Notes under the pieces: model-generated | The model's database searches: none | What the model was told of the DNA's origin: nothing | Seen by the model: only the letters and a program-made list of their open reading frames with translations | Assembly: GCF_910592395.1 (NCBI RefSeq) | Contig: NC_088318.1 | Span: 1,674,001 to 1,738,000 of the forward strand | Length of the DNA stretch: 64,000 nucleotides | Direction of reading: 5' to 3' | Source: Lineus longissimus | Lineage: Eukaryota; Nemertea; Pilidiophora; Heteronemertea; Lineidae | Made by a program: the position numbers and the translations under genes | In this document: in pieces, positions 52,359-63,600 of the stretch | How the letters are laid out: the number at the start of each line of letters is the position of its first letter | Numbering within the stretch: the stretch's first letter is position 1

Positions 52359-53700
52359 ATGTTGGTTGTGCTCTTGACTACGGCTTTGTTTGCTGCGGCA
52401 TCAGGGGCTACTCTTTACCAGACTCCTTATGATGATCCATGGGAAAGGTATGTAGTTGTCATTTCATATTGACTTGAAGTTGGGGACGACTGACATGCGC
52501 CGACCTGACACTTTTTGGAGTAAGTCTAGAATGCGGACGAGCCTTGCTGTTGCTCGCGGACCAAACAGACGCAACTTAGACGGAATGAGGTGTTATTGGA
52601 TGAGACTGCTACACCAATAATCGAAACTGTTGTAGAACTGGAAAGATACAGTTTATTTCAAACCATTTCAAAATAATGATACACCTGGTCATGTGATGAT
52701 ACAACTAGATAGACTCAACGTCCCGGTATGATGTAGGTCGTACAACCATAGAGACGTGTATCCCTGGTATGATCTGATGGTACAATCAGGGAAACAGATC
52801 TCCATGATACAAATGGTACAATGAGGGAGAAACATCCCAGGTATCATACAGGTTACGGATTTTTTATGGCATGAGTCTTCTTCCAGGGAGTGTCCCCAAG
52901 GACAGCTGATAACCCGCTTGGAGAGCTCACACGACAATGGCCGTGAGGATAGGGTGTGGACCATTACTTGCTCAACCAACGGGCGAATAAAGACAGGCGA
53001 CAGGTGGTCGAGAGACTGGACAACCTATGATCAACCTCTCCGTCATGAGTGTGGAAATAGCGGTAAGAAGACATAAAACTAACTTCTTACAATCGCAGTA
53101 TTATGTCCGTGGGATTTAAGTTTCTCTACGTCGAGTCATAGATGTAGAGACTGAGGGGAAGATGACATTTCTAGAATCATGCAGTGGGATATCATGAGAG
53201 AAAATAGGGATACTGGCCGGGATATGTCAGTGCAGTGTGTCTGGGCTCCTGACTTCACCCTCGATGTATCCGAGGCTAGTGGACCAGCATCCTGACCATA
53301 TCAGCCCTTTTCACTCGATACAGCATGCGTAAGGATGAGTCATGTTGTAGACCCTGTTGGCAAGAGGATGGTGGACCTGGCACGTGTGCACCTTCTATGG
53401 TAGTTAGAATGGTCGGAAGTTGATGCCACGCAATTCTTTCTGTTTTCAGAGGTTCTTGCCGGTATGAGAGGCCAACACGACAACGGGAAGGAGGACCGCC
53501 GCTGGCAGTTCATGTGCCGACCTATCTCTGGGCCACTCATTAACTGCAGATGGACTGGCTTTTGGATAAACGACTGGGATGATCACATGGACTACTCTAT
53601 CCCTGCCACCTACGTCCTAAATGGTCTCTACAGCGAGCATAACAATGGAAAAGAGGACCGCCGATGGAAAGTCAGGGTGTGTCAACTCGGCCAGTCGTGA
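52359..53700 (+). CDS. Secreted dermatopontin-family protein, 3 exons
   Basis: Extracellular-matrix or haemolymph protein of the dermatopontin family. Exons 52359-52447, 52887-53062 and 53450-53700 join in phase to 171 residues. The signal peptide is MLVVLLTTALFAAASGA. Three copies of the family's H(D/N)NG(R/K)EDR(V/R)W repeat are clear: HDNGREDRVW, HDNGKEDRRW and HNNGKEDRRW, each in a W/C-rich setting (TITCST, QFMCRP, VRVCQL). The mature chain has six cysteines, fewer than the ten of vertebrate dermatopontin, so it probably forms three disulfides. Invertebrate members have been reported as shell-matrix or lectin-like proteins; which role applies here cannot be read from sequence. Intron 1 contains diverged short repeats (about 52690-52860). 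Confidence 0.9.
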
Positions 53701-54198
53701 GAGTGTCGCTGGAAGACTGGAATGCACACTTCGTATAAGAGTTATGTTACTGCATGTCTATACTGTCCCCGCCGATTTTAACTTGTGTAATACTTCGAAG
53801 CAGCTCAGAGAAATACAACTGAATTTTTCTTTCGAGTATACGTAGGCTACTGTGTTTTCATCTTTTTGTAATACCAGACTTAATGACTCCTCCTTTATGC
53901 AGTACTCTCTCCTGTGTCCAGGGAAATAACTTGGAGGAGACTGTCCTCGGTCTTGATTTAGGTGAGTGTCCTTTGGCGGAGCTCCCGTCCGGAGGACAGA
54001 AGTAACTATACTCCCCGGTTGTAATCCCTGGAAGAGATTGTCCTCACTCATATGGCGATTCGTTCTTCCAAAACTGTGAACGTTGTCCAGATATCACTTT
54101 AATCCAAGTATGCAGTCAACATTTGATGACCTGCCGTCGCCTCCAATTAATCACGCAATCATTGCCGAATGGTGTTGGTTGTACAGGGGACAACAGCG
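53701..54198. other. Convergent intergenic space, dermatopontin to GPCR
   Basis: The 3' ends of the two genes face each other. I see no canonical AATAAA for either and no coding frame. A GGAGGACAG/CTCCTC-type partial palindrome lies near 53930-54000. Confidence 0.35.
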
Positions 54199-55170
54199 TT
54201 AGTCGTAACACCGGCAAAAGAGAATCATCTTTATAGTCTGGCGAAACTTTTTACAAGTTACAAAATATAGAAAGAAGTTGATGGAACAATTCAGCTCATA
54301 AAACAGTAAAGATATGACGTAAGAAAAGGTACGCAGCTTGATATTGGCGGGATCAAAAGCGGAGGTGTCTATTGTTTCCCAGACTAGAAAGTGGACTACG
54401 AACGGGAGGACTGCTACAAGAAAGGACAAAGTCACAACCATGACCATGACCATGACGCTACGGTCCTCCTTATTTATCTTTTCATTCCTGATTTGGTCGG
54501 TTTCAGTTTTCCGACGCCTCATGGCAAGAAATATGAACGAGTTCAGAAACAACAAGACAAAAAATGGCAAAATGAAAGACACCACTGTATGCGACATGTC
54601 ATAAATGATGAAGGCTGTTTGAGGTTTCATAGTATTGACGCATCCGAATTGGTGCTTGTCCTCGCGACGTACACTACTATAAATCAAATCGGGTATGGCA
54701 AATATGAAGAAGACTAGACAAGAGGTAAGCAGGTAGACGTTAGCTGCTTTGAATGTTGTCCACGCTGCGGTGTGGAGAGGGAACACCACCGCTATGAATC
54801 GGATCACCGTGATCGCAACCAGTGTCCACGAAGACAACTCCGGCGTAAAGTTGGCGATGAAACTGATTACGGCGCAAAACGGGTCGCCCAAGAGAACTGC
54901 TGTCTTCGCCATCACGTCACCCGTCAAGACGATAGCCATGGCCACAAGGGTGACGCTGTCAACTATTGCCAGTATCTTGAGGTAGAGGCAGCTGACATGA
55001 CGCCTGTACTGGGGAAGAGATAGGACCATGATGACGAAGACGTTGTTGATACAGCCGTAGATTGCGAGAGTTGGAGCGACGTATTGAGAGATGATCAGCA
55101 ATGCCAAATCCATGACGTCATTTTTGGTGTCGGCGCAACTTCTTTTAGTGATGTCCGTGAAATTCGCCAT
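54199..55170 (-). CDS. Class A (rhodopsin-type) GPCR, single exon, neuropeptide-receptor-like
   Basis: 323 residues without introns. Seven hydrophobic segments are visible, from YVAPTLAIYGCINNVFVIMV (TM1) to ISLLFYELNCSINFFLYFVT (TM7). The conserved disulfide pair is likely FCAV (start of TM3) and FGCV (ECL2). TM2 and the following loop (CLYLKILAIVDSVTLVAMAI) and the TM7 NCSINFFLYF variant of NPxxY match FMRFamide/myosuppressin-like peptide receptors of invertebrates. The E/DRY site at the end of TM3 reads VIRF, so the acidic residue is Ile. TM6 lacks the usual CWxP Cys-Trp pair (AVLPF). An N-terminal NFT glycosylation site is present. The ligand is unknown. The start is the first ATG (AAGATGGCG). 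Confidence 0.85.
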   Translation of the reverse strand: MANFTDITKRSCADTKNDVMDLALLIISQYVAPTLAIYGCINNVFVIMVLSLPQYRRHVSCLYLKILAIVDSVTLVAMAIVLTGDVMAKTAVLLGDPFCAVISFIANFTPELSSWTLVAITVIRFIAVVFPLHTAAWTTFKAANVYLLTSCLVFFIFAIPDLIYSSVRREDKHQFGCVNTMKPQTAFIIYDMSHTVVSFILPFFVLLFLNSFIFLAMRRRKTETDQIRNEKINKEDRSVMVMVMVVTLSFLVAVLPFVVHFLVWETIDTSAFDPANIKLRTFSYVISLLFYELNCSINFFLYFVTCKKFRQTIKMILFCRCYD

Positions 55171-56320
55171 CTTAGGAACTTTGATACGTTACATGACAGG
55201 ACCACTCATTCGTCACTTATTGAGGACAGGTTAGATTAAACTTAGTGCGCAGACTGGTCGTTGGTCTTGTGCGCCGATTTCCGCTACTTGTAAAATGGCC
55301 AGGGGCCGTTGCGGCCGCGGCTGCCTCTGACTTATGTTCAGCACGATATTCCTGTCCTTAGGCCGTGACGGCTCCTGGCTGAGTTGACAGCATGCTATAT
55401 CGTACGTTTTTCTCGACTCTGTAGCCAAATGGGGCAGGTTTGAATTAAGAATTCGTACAAAGTATTTCGTAAATGGTAAGGTCCATCAGCAGTAGGACAT
55501 CTCCAGCAAATTCGATTAATTGCATCACTATATAAGCTCCACATCGTAATGATTTAACCTGGAAATGTAACCGAGGTGCTTTGAGTATTGCCAAACTTAA
55601 ACTCTGTTACAGTACCAGCATCACTAACCTTACTCGTGTATTAATAATCTTTATAAGCTGTTTATAACTGATCAACAACTCTTTGTCCATCAAAGGACCC
55701 AGGAACAAAGGTTATAATAATAGAATCACCTATCACAACAGACAAGTCGTTGATCTATTGCTGGTGTGGACATATTTGGAAATGCATATGGAATCTCAAA
55801 GTGAACAATAATATTGTAGGTACAATCACATTGCTGACTACTTTTCATGCAGCAAGTATCATCTCTATAATAAACATCGCATGGTCTTTCTCCTGTATGG
55901 AGAACTTCAATACAGATCATTATTGCAAGTTGATGAGATTGCACTATGACATGATTAAACCAAATGGTTGCATTATTCATTTTGAATGGCCTTTCTCCAG
56001 TATGGATACCTACGATAAGGAGCATTCATTGTTGAATCAATCTGCTCGATCTGTCTGTCTCTAGTTAGGAGACTTTTGACAGAGAGCATGCAATCCAACA
56101 GGACTCAATTGAACTCACATGTGGTTCTGCAATATGTGACCCGTCACAGCAAAACCAGGCGCATGTCACAGAGAGGATGAGCCTAAATGACACCAGGTGA
56201 TAATGGAAGAAATTGATGTGCTCATAATTCACAAAAAGTAGATAATAGAGAAATGAACAAACAGTGTTTTGAAAATTCTTTTAAAGCTTTTTGAGCGCAA
56301 CAAAAATAAACGATATCTGA
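55171..56320. other. GPCR upstream region and zinc-finger relic
   Basis: Upstream of the GPCR there is no clear promoter element. A decayed zinc-finger segment occupies about 55726-56025. The rest is AT-rich without exons. Confidence 0.35.
55726..56025 (-). pseudogene. Relic of a C2H2 zinc-finger array
   Basis: One minus-strand frame contains GIHTGERPFK and, 35 residues on, VLHTGERPC, the linker that joins Kruppel-type fingers. The underlying DNA is typical of such linkers. The Cys and His ligands between them are mostly gone, and spacing is 35 and then about 32 rather than 28 residues, so no finger would fold. It is likely a fragment of a dead zinc-finger gene or retrocopy. Confidence 0.45.
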
Positions 56321-56335
56321 TTGTGCAAAAATGAT

Positions 56336-56341
56336 TTTATT
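56336..56341 (-). terminator. Polyadenylation signal, probable JARID2 3' end
   Basis: AATAAA on the minus strand about 1.36 kb after the JARID2 stop. The intervening sequence (56342-57699) has no coding frame and would be its 3'UTR. Confidence 0.4.
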
Positions 56342-57699
56342 TCCCTTCAGTGTATTACAAAATAAAATGTCACGACAACAATATATTGAGGTCATCAGAT
56401 TTGAATATCACACTTTCTCAGGAATTGACAAGAGTAAAACCAAAGTTTCAACTCTGTCTTTCAAAGAGTTGAAATTCAAATCAAGCAAAATGCAGTACAA
56501 AATATACAGAATGAATCAAGGTGAAATTACACAGGGTGTCCCAACATTACTGAGATGGTAGAAATGAACTTGAAATAATAATTACCGGTACATATTCTGG
56601 GACACCCAGTACACTAATTTGGTCATTTAATGACCCAAGCAAACATCAAAATAAATTGACAAACATAAGATACACATCCTTCTGTCTCGGAAAACAGGTC
56701 ATCATCATACAAAATGAAAATAAACAAACTTTGATTTCTTAACGAACAAAATCCCCTGAGCAGAAACCAGCATGAACAGAAAGGAAACTGAAAATTATAC
56801 CATTATCCACCAAATTTTCATGCACCTCTTTTTTTGAAATATGCCAAAAATTTGAAAGAAATTCAATAACGAATTTCCAATAAAAACACCTTCCAGCAGT
56901 TTTCATCTTTGCAAACCGAGGTAGCGAAAATATTATGTCCTTGAAAATTTGATGGTGTACAGTACTGATTTCTGTCACTCAGATGTACAATCAACACAAT
57001 TATGCATAATCGTTTCCTCGTAAGGCTACAAAAGAGAGGGGGGACATTTGTTACATTATCATACAGTGTACGTTACAACTTAAATTCAACGCTAAAAGAT
57101 ACAGGCATAATTTTCAGGCATATCTCAATCATGATTTAATCGTGTTAAAATAATGATTTCGTAAAAACAAACTTACATAAGTCTCTGTCAATGACAGGAA
57201 GATGGAACAAAAATATATAATTGCATATAAAGTCTCTTCCAGCAATGTCGCACACTAAAATAGAGCATTGTCGATATCAAATTTGATTTTGATCAAAAAA
57301 AGAACCAACACAATTCTGGGACTGTCAGATTGCTTTCAAAAACTCTCAACATCAGGTTGAATATGGTTGATTCTTATTGAGAGGTAATCCAGTGATCATT
57401 GTACTCAATGCCAGGCGATAAAACGTTTCAAGCACCCACAAAGTGCTTCACTACAAAAGTTTGAGACTTGAAATTTTCAGACAGTTTAGATTTCTGTCAA
57501 GACACCGGTATTCATCTGCAGAACCTTATGAGAGAGGGGCTCAGATCAGCACACCAGTTCAAACAAACCCATTTTTGGCTAATTCGGGGCAACCCAGTAA
57601 CTGGTACCCAGTAAGCTGTTGGGGTAACCGAGTTAGGGTGCACTGGTACAAATTGATGCAGCCAAACAGAACAAGAAGATACATGTGATCCAATCAGCC

Positions 57700-60600
57700 T
57701 CACTGACTAGTTGTAGCCTCTGTCGCAGTGTCTGCCTCAGAACCAGCAGCAGCAGCAGGTTTACACTTGCGTTTCTTGGGGGCGACCTCTGGCGGGTTTG
57801 TCAGACGCTCCTTGGCACTGTGCAACAACTGTTTCAGTTCATCCTGAAAGAGAACAGCAGATTATTGATTTGAGAGGAATTGATGGGGGTCAACTTTAGT
57901 TACAAAGATCAGACTGACACATGCACATGCAAAGCCGAACGCAGGTGGAATATCATCCAAGTTGACGATTTGCCCTGAGGGAATTTTTTCCTTTCTCAGT
58001 AGATGTACCCTAGATATGGTACCTATGGTACCTGAGATCAGGTGTACTTACCTCACTGTATCTGTACAGGAGTTTACAAGACTTGAGACTCTTCTTCTTT
58101 TGAACATGAGGCATGGCATGTGGCAGCGAGTAGATGATATCCTCAGCTTCATTCACAACCTGAAATCATAAAACATGAAAGAATCGTCACAGAATAATTC
58201 AAATGCAATCTATCCTTTCCTTGTCCTTTCATTTAAGGCATTAGGTATATGCTTAAATGTCAGTGGGATGTAAGAGTTACAATGCTTTCAAGTATATAAG
58301 TCTTGATTCTGCATTAATTCAATCAATTGAAAGTATCATAATCTTTGCTCACCATGGAGATAAAGCAGATCTTCTTCGATATTTCACAGATGTTCTCTTC
58401 CTCCTCCGACGTATCCATCGTGCGCCGTTTCTTCCAACTTGCTTGGACCGGCTCGTCGATCACACACATACGGTCGGAACGTTTCAGACCGGCCGTCTGG
58501 AGCTGATGGCGGTAATGAAGTTCCTCCTCCCTGGCAACGGATAAACAATAATAACAACTGAATCATTGAATCATAAACGGGCGCAACTCCAGCGAGGCGA
58601 CATTGGGATGAACGAATGCTGTCCTTAATAGAGAGGAGTCCTCATAACTGAGGTCAAATTGGAAGGAAACACCAGAGATGAAGGGACAATGCTGTCCTCA
58701 ATACCAAGGAATCCTCATTATAAGAGATCAAATTGGATGGAAATACCCAGCTTGTGATCAAAATTGCATCCATTCTCCAATACAGATATGGCTCTCGCAG
58801 CTTTCGAAGTCATAAGGCCGTACTCCTGGGTTTAAAAAGTCACAATTTACAGCAGAAATAACTCACACAACTTTCTCGAGCAGTGGGACAAGCAGACATA
58901 GGACTTCCATGGGGACCTTCTCATTCTTGGCCAGGCTTATCAGCATCTTCTCATAAGGGAACTGCTCAGGCACAGCACTCTCATTCAGCATCTGCAAGAG
59001 AGAAACACTTGGATCACGAATTGGACAATCAGGCCTAAAGCCATGCTTGATTTTAGCCAAGTGAGTGTTTTTAGATACTTTGGACTTTGAAGTCTCAGAT
59101 GAAACAAAACTTTGTTCAATTTCTTTGTTGTCTGATACCACCAAAACTCTTTGTGCCATTTTCTCATGAAATAGACTGTCATCCTCTAATGAACATTTCT
59201 TGCATGAAGATTACTAACGACTAAATTCCTCTCACCTTTGCAGCATGGTGTCCAAGTGGTAAGTAATCCGGATGTGCCAGGTTCACCTGTTCTGATATGC
59301 TGTAACCACAACTAATATTGGCAGTATACACCTCCGGGAAGACCACGACGAACTGTCGTTGTTTCTGGACGGTACGGGTAACTGATACACCTCTGGCTAC
59401 CAGCTGCTTCGGAGGGACCTATCAAGGGAATGATAATGAAATGTCTGAGTTTGAAATGAGTGTAAGCAGTGCTCTTTCACATTAACTCAAGTAAAATCTG
59501 TTTGGGATCAGAGAGAAAAAGTGCACTCAAAGTACAATGTGCGGACTACCCAAATGTCATCCCGAATGGAATCTTGTGCCACTTTCTTGAAACCTATCTA
59601 AAAACATGTCCTACCATGATCATATCTTTCTTGAGCCATACAGACGTATCATCTACCCTCTCAGGAAACATTTCAGTCACGACTTCCCTAAACTTGGAAT
59701 GTTGACTTTTGGCAACCGAGTACCAGATGAGATCTGAGCCGCTGTGCATGTAGGCGATGTATGGCATGAGATGGAGGTCACGGGACCAGCAGGAAGACGT
59801 GAATAACATGCGCACATACAGGGTGGGAATGGTAACTCCTACAAAAGAGAGAGCGATGAAGATGTATTCAGACAACTTTTTCAAAGATGAGCAAGTCAAG
59901 GAGAATCCAGAAATTGTAGCTCTGTGGGCAATCAGATTTTGAGTCATATATATCGTGGGACACATGTAATTCCTGAAATTGTTTAAAGATATGATTCATA
60001 TAAGTCATTTAAGGGCAAGCTTTACACGTCATACAGATTTTACTCTTGGAGGGCGTACCAGATGTTTAGTTAGCAAGTCTTTTATCGTCACTTTAAGACT
60101 TTAACCTACCAGGAATTGGTCCAAGATGCCGCAATACGGATCCACTGTTGTTAGCTAGGATATTGAGATTCCATGGATGGCGCGAGTATGGGTTCTCCTT
60201 CCTATTGGGAAAGCCACTACCAGTGACTCTCGTGTCCACCTGACCACACTGGACTGCGACATGATGGCGTCCACTCTCGACCACACGCCAGTACTCATTT
60301 TCCGATTGCTCCGACGTGGGGTCCTCTTTGAACCACATGGCCATGGTGTTCCTTGCTGCACGGTAGAAGCCACACAGCGAGTTTGACCTGCCCTTGATCA
60401 CACATGCCTTCTCTTTCTCGAGTTCTTCACTGTTCTTCTCGGCCAAGACTTGTGTGCGAATCCTCTCCTTATCCTCCTTGCAGAGTGTGTCATACGACAG
60501 GAGATATTTACAGTATGCATCATACAGTTTGGTCGTCCGGTCAAGTGCCTGAAGATTATCAAAATGTCAATAAAAGAATAATTTCTAAGACAGCTTGGAG

Positions 60601-63600
60601 CAAACTTGATCAAATGTCAACCCAGTCTCAAAAGGTCTGTATTCGGTCATAGATGAGGCCACAACTTACCAATTTAGAAATCCCCATAACGTCTGCCACT
60701 TTGTTCCACTTCTTCTTATCAAGCACATGCTGAAGGCCCCCGAACTCCTGGATGGTAGCACCCAGTCGAGGCAGATCCAATTCGATACCACCAATCTGGA
60801 ATCAACAGAAGTTATGCCAAGGTGATTGCAATGAGAGAATGACTGTTCTTAGGGTTGTTTTTAATACTAATCAAACCAAACTTTACCAGATTTTCAACAA
60901 AGTGGTATGAGCAAAGATCTGGCTTGTGACATGAAATAGAAGTATGTCTAAGGCCAGGTTCACATTATAATTCACGTTGTCACTGATCACGTGTAACATG
61001 TCACCTGTCAAACATGTTTGTTAATTGACCTGGGCATCAAAAGAAAGGCTGTTTTTAATCTAGGTTGAATGAAGTCTTTACCAAGGGCAGCTGTTCCACG
61101 TCGACAGCCTGTGACTTCAGATGTTTCTTGATGCACGCCATCTTCTCCCTGTTCGGCCCCCATCGATGATGCGTCAGGTGGATGTACTGGATCTGACTCG
61201 TGAACCTCATCTCATCGTGAACTTTACAGTCAGGCTGAAAGGTCAAGGTCATTCAGGTGAGAGGTCACGATGAAACCACGCAGGAAGATCTTGATGATTT
61301 ACAGGTTACTTGTCTCGTCTTTACCACAACATATCAACAAACGACACTTCTACATACCTTCCAACTTGGCGGTGGTTGAATGCGACACATGCCGTATTTC
61401 TCGGCCTCAGGTCGAATCTTAGCAATATAAGCCATTGGGTCCTGGAATTCTTGTTCAGTTGGCATAAACAGTGGAGTGTCAAACATACACGCAGTGCCAT
61501 CTGTTGGTGGGAACTTGACCTTCAATGCAGGTGGTTCATTCTTGGCAGCTGAAATCGAATTGGATAGAAACAGGATCATTCACTGTTAGAAGTGTCTAAA
61601 ACACCTGCAATGACTCAAATCCAGAAGACATCCTTCATCGGAGAAATTTTATTGGAAAAAACCCCCACCCAAAAAAAACTGAACTGCTAACACTAATACC
61701 TGTGAGATACACTCAACAATGAAATGACTTCTACAGCATTGGTGTTATTGTGCATTGCGAGGAAGGCCACATAGTATGTTTGTGTTTCCAATGATACTTA
61801 TATAGATCCTTCATACCTTCCAATATATCCTCCACAGTTGCCGGCGATGTTCGAACTCCCTTTCCGATTGTGTACGATTGCCTGCCTCTTTTCCTTCCGA
61901 CAGATGTCTTTTTCTTACCAGCTTGCTGAGCCCCCTCAGGCACAGGTGTCTCAGCTCTAGGCGGTGCATCAACAGAAGGACTCTCTCCTCCTCCGCTAGT
62001 GCTAGTCTGCGCCTGGTTCTCTGGACTGGCCCGCTTCATCTTCTCGCTATCGGGCTCCTTTGTCGGCAGACCACACTCCGTCACATACGTTATCGACGGT
62101 TCAATGTCTTTTATCTTCTTCATCTTATCCTTTGTCTTTCTGACTTTGTCCTTGACCTTCTTCTCCATCGGCTGACCTTGACCTTGGTCTTCCATCTTCC
62201 TTTTCCTAGATGTCAGTACTGGTAGATCAGCTCCCTCTTCCCTATCCTCGTCACATGTCTGTACCCCTTCAGATACCATCTGCACAGGTTGAACATGTGG
62301 TGTGCTACAAGGTAAACTCACACTCTGCACACTGTTACCCTGCACCATCACGTTAACCATTGCAGGTGGCGCCACCATACCCAATTGTGGCATCTTGGGA
62401 GTAACGAGGACAGACGTGGACTTGCTGTTAGAATCAGTGTTGTCTCTTGGTACCGAGGAAGCTTGACGAGCCTCCAATAAATCACGTATTGTTTTTGGTC
62501 CCTTCCTCTTCCTCTTTGCTGGAGGACCATTCTTCCCCTTCTGTGCGCCTGCAGACAAAGCACCGACAGGAGTCACAGGACGACTTGTGGCATCATGGCC
62601 ACCAACAGGTGTGACTGGGCGGCTTGTATTACTGTTGCCGCCAACAGGAGTGACTGGCCGGCTTGTGTTACTAGCCACCTCACTTGTACTTGAAACTAAA
62701 GACAACTGAACATCTTCAGTATGAGAAGGCGATGTGGCTTTGACAATTTCTATAGAACTCCGAACTGGTACATCACCCTTTGATTTTTGTGGACTCCTTT
62801 GTGTAGTTGTTTCAGCGCATGCTGCAGGGTTCATGATTGTAGCAGACGGCACAGTCATTGCTGGTGTAGCAGATGTAGCTGTACTTGCACCAGTTGACAG
62901 TGCAGAATTGGCGGCCACAGGTTTACTTTGGGCTAGGGTGCTCCCAGAGGGTCTGTCAGACATAGATGATTTAACAACAGTACAATTCAAACTCGTTTTA
63001 ACCACAGTAGCAGTTGCATTTCGAGGCATAATTTTAACAGAAGTGTCTTTTGTGGTCTTATTCAGATCCGCTGCTTTAGATACTGCAGATTTTCCTTTAG
63101 CACCTTCCAGATTACTCATCACGTTGACATCTTTGCTCTGGACTTGTGACTTATTGGCAAGATTAGATTGAACACATGAGGTATGAGAATTGGCAGCTTT
63201 AGTTGCGAACAGCAAAGGTTTACTAGAAACACTAGCAGCATTAGTCCCAGATTTGTTTTCCAGAGCAGAACTCGCAATATTTGTTGGTGGCCTTGCAGCT
63301 GAAGAAGCAAACTTGAGCAGCATATTCACACCAGAAGTCTTTTCAGGTGAAGCAGGAATCTTGATACCTGCTGCAGAAGGTTTGACGATCGTCCCTGGTC
63401 TTGCTGCCAGAGGAATAGCCTTAGTCATACTGGCCATGCCAATGGTTGACGTAGTTCGGTAGTTCAGCTTTGGATTGGCGGCTATTCTGGCACCAATGTT
63501 CGTCGACCTGCCAGGAACATAAACACTAGGCTTATTACTTGTCACGAAGTGAATGCTTTGAGGTGCATGGGAAGAAGGCTTTGCGGTCGTGTTTTTTCTT

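Noticed and set aside
54338-55023. Several plus-strand ORFs of 78-108 codons
   Set aside because: They are shadows of the seven-helix receptor encoded on the minus strand.
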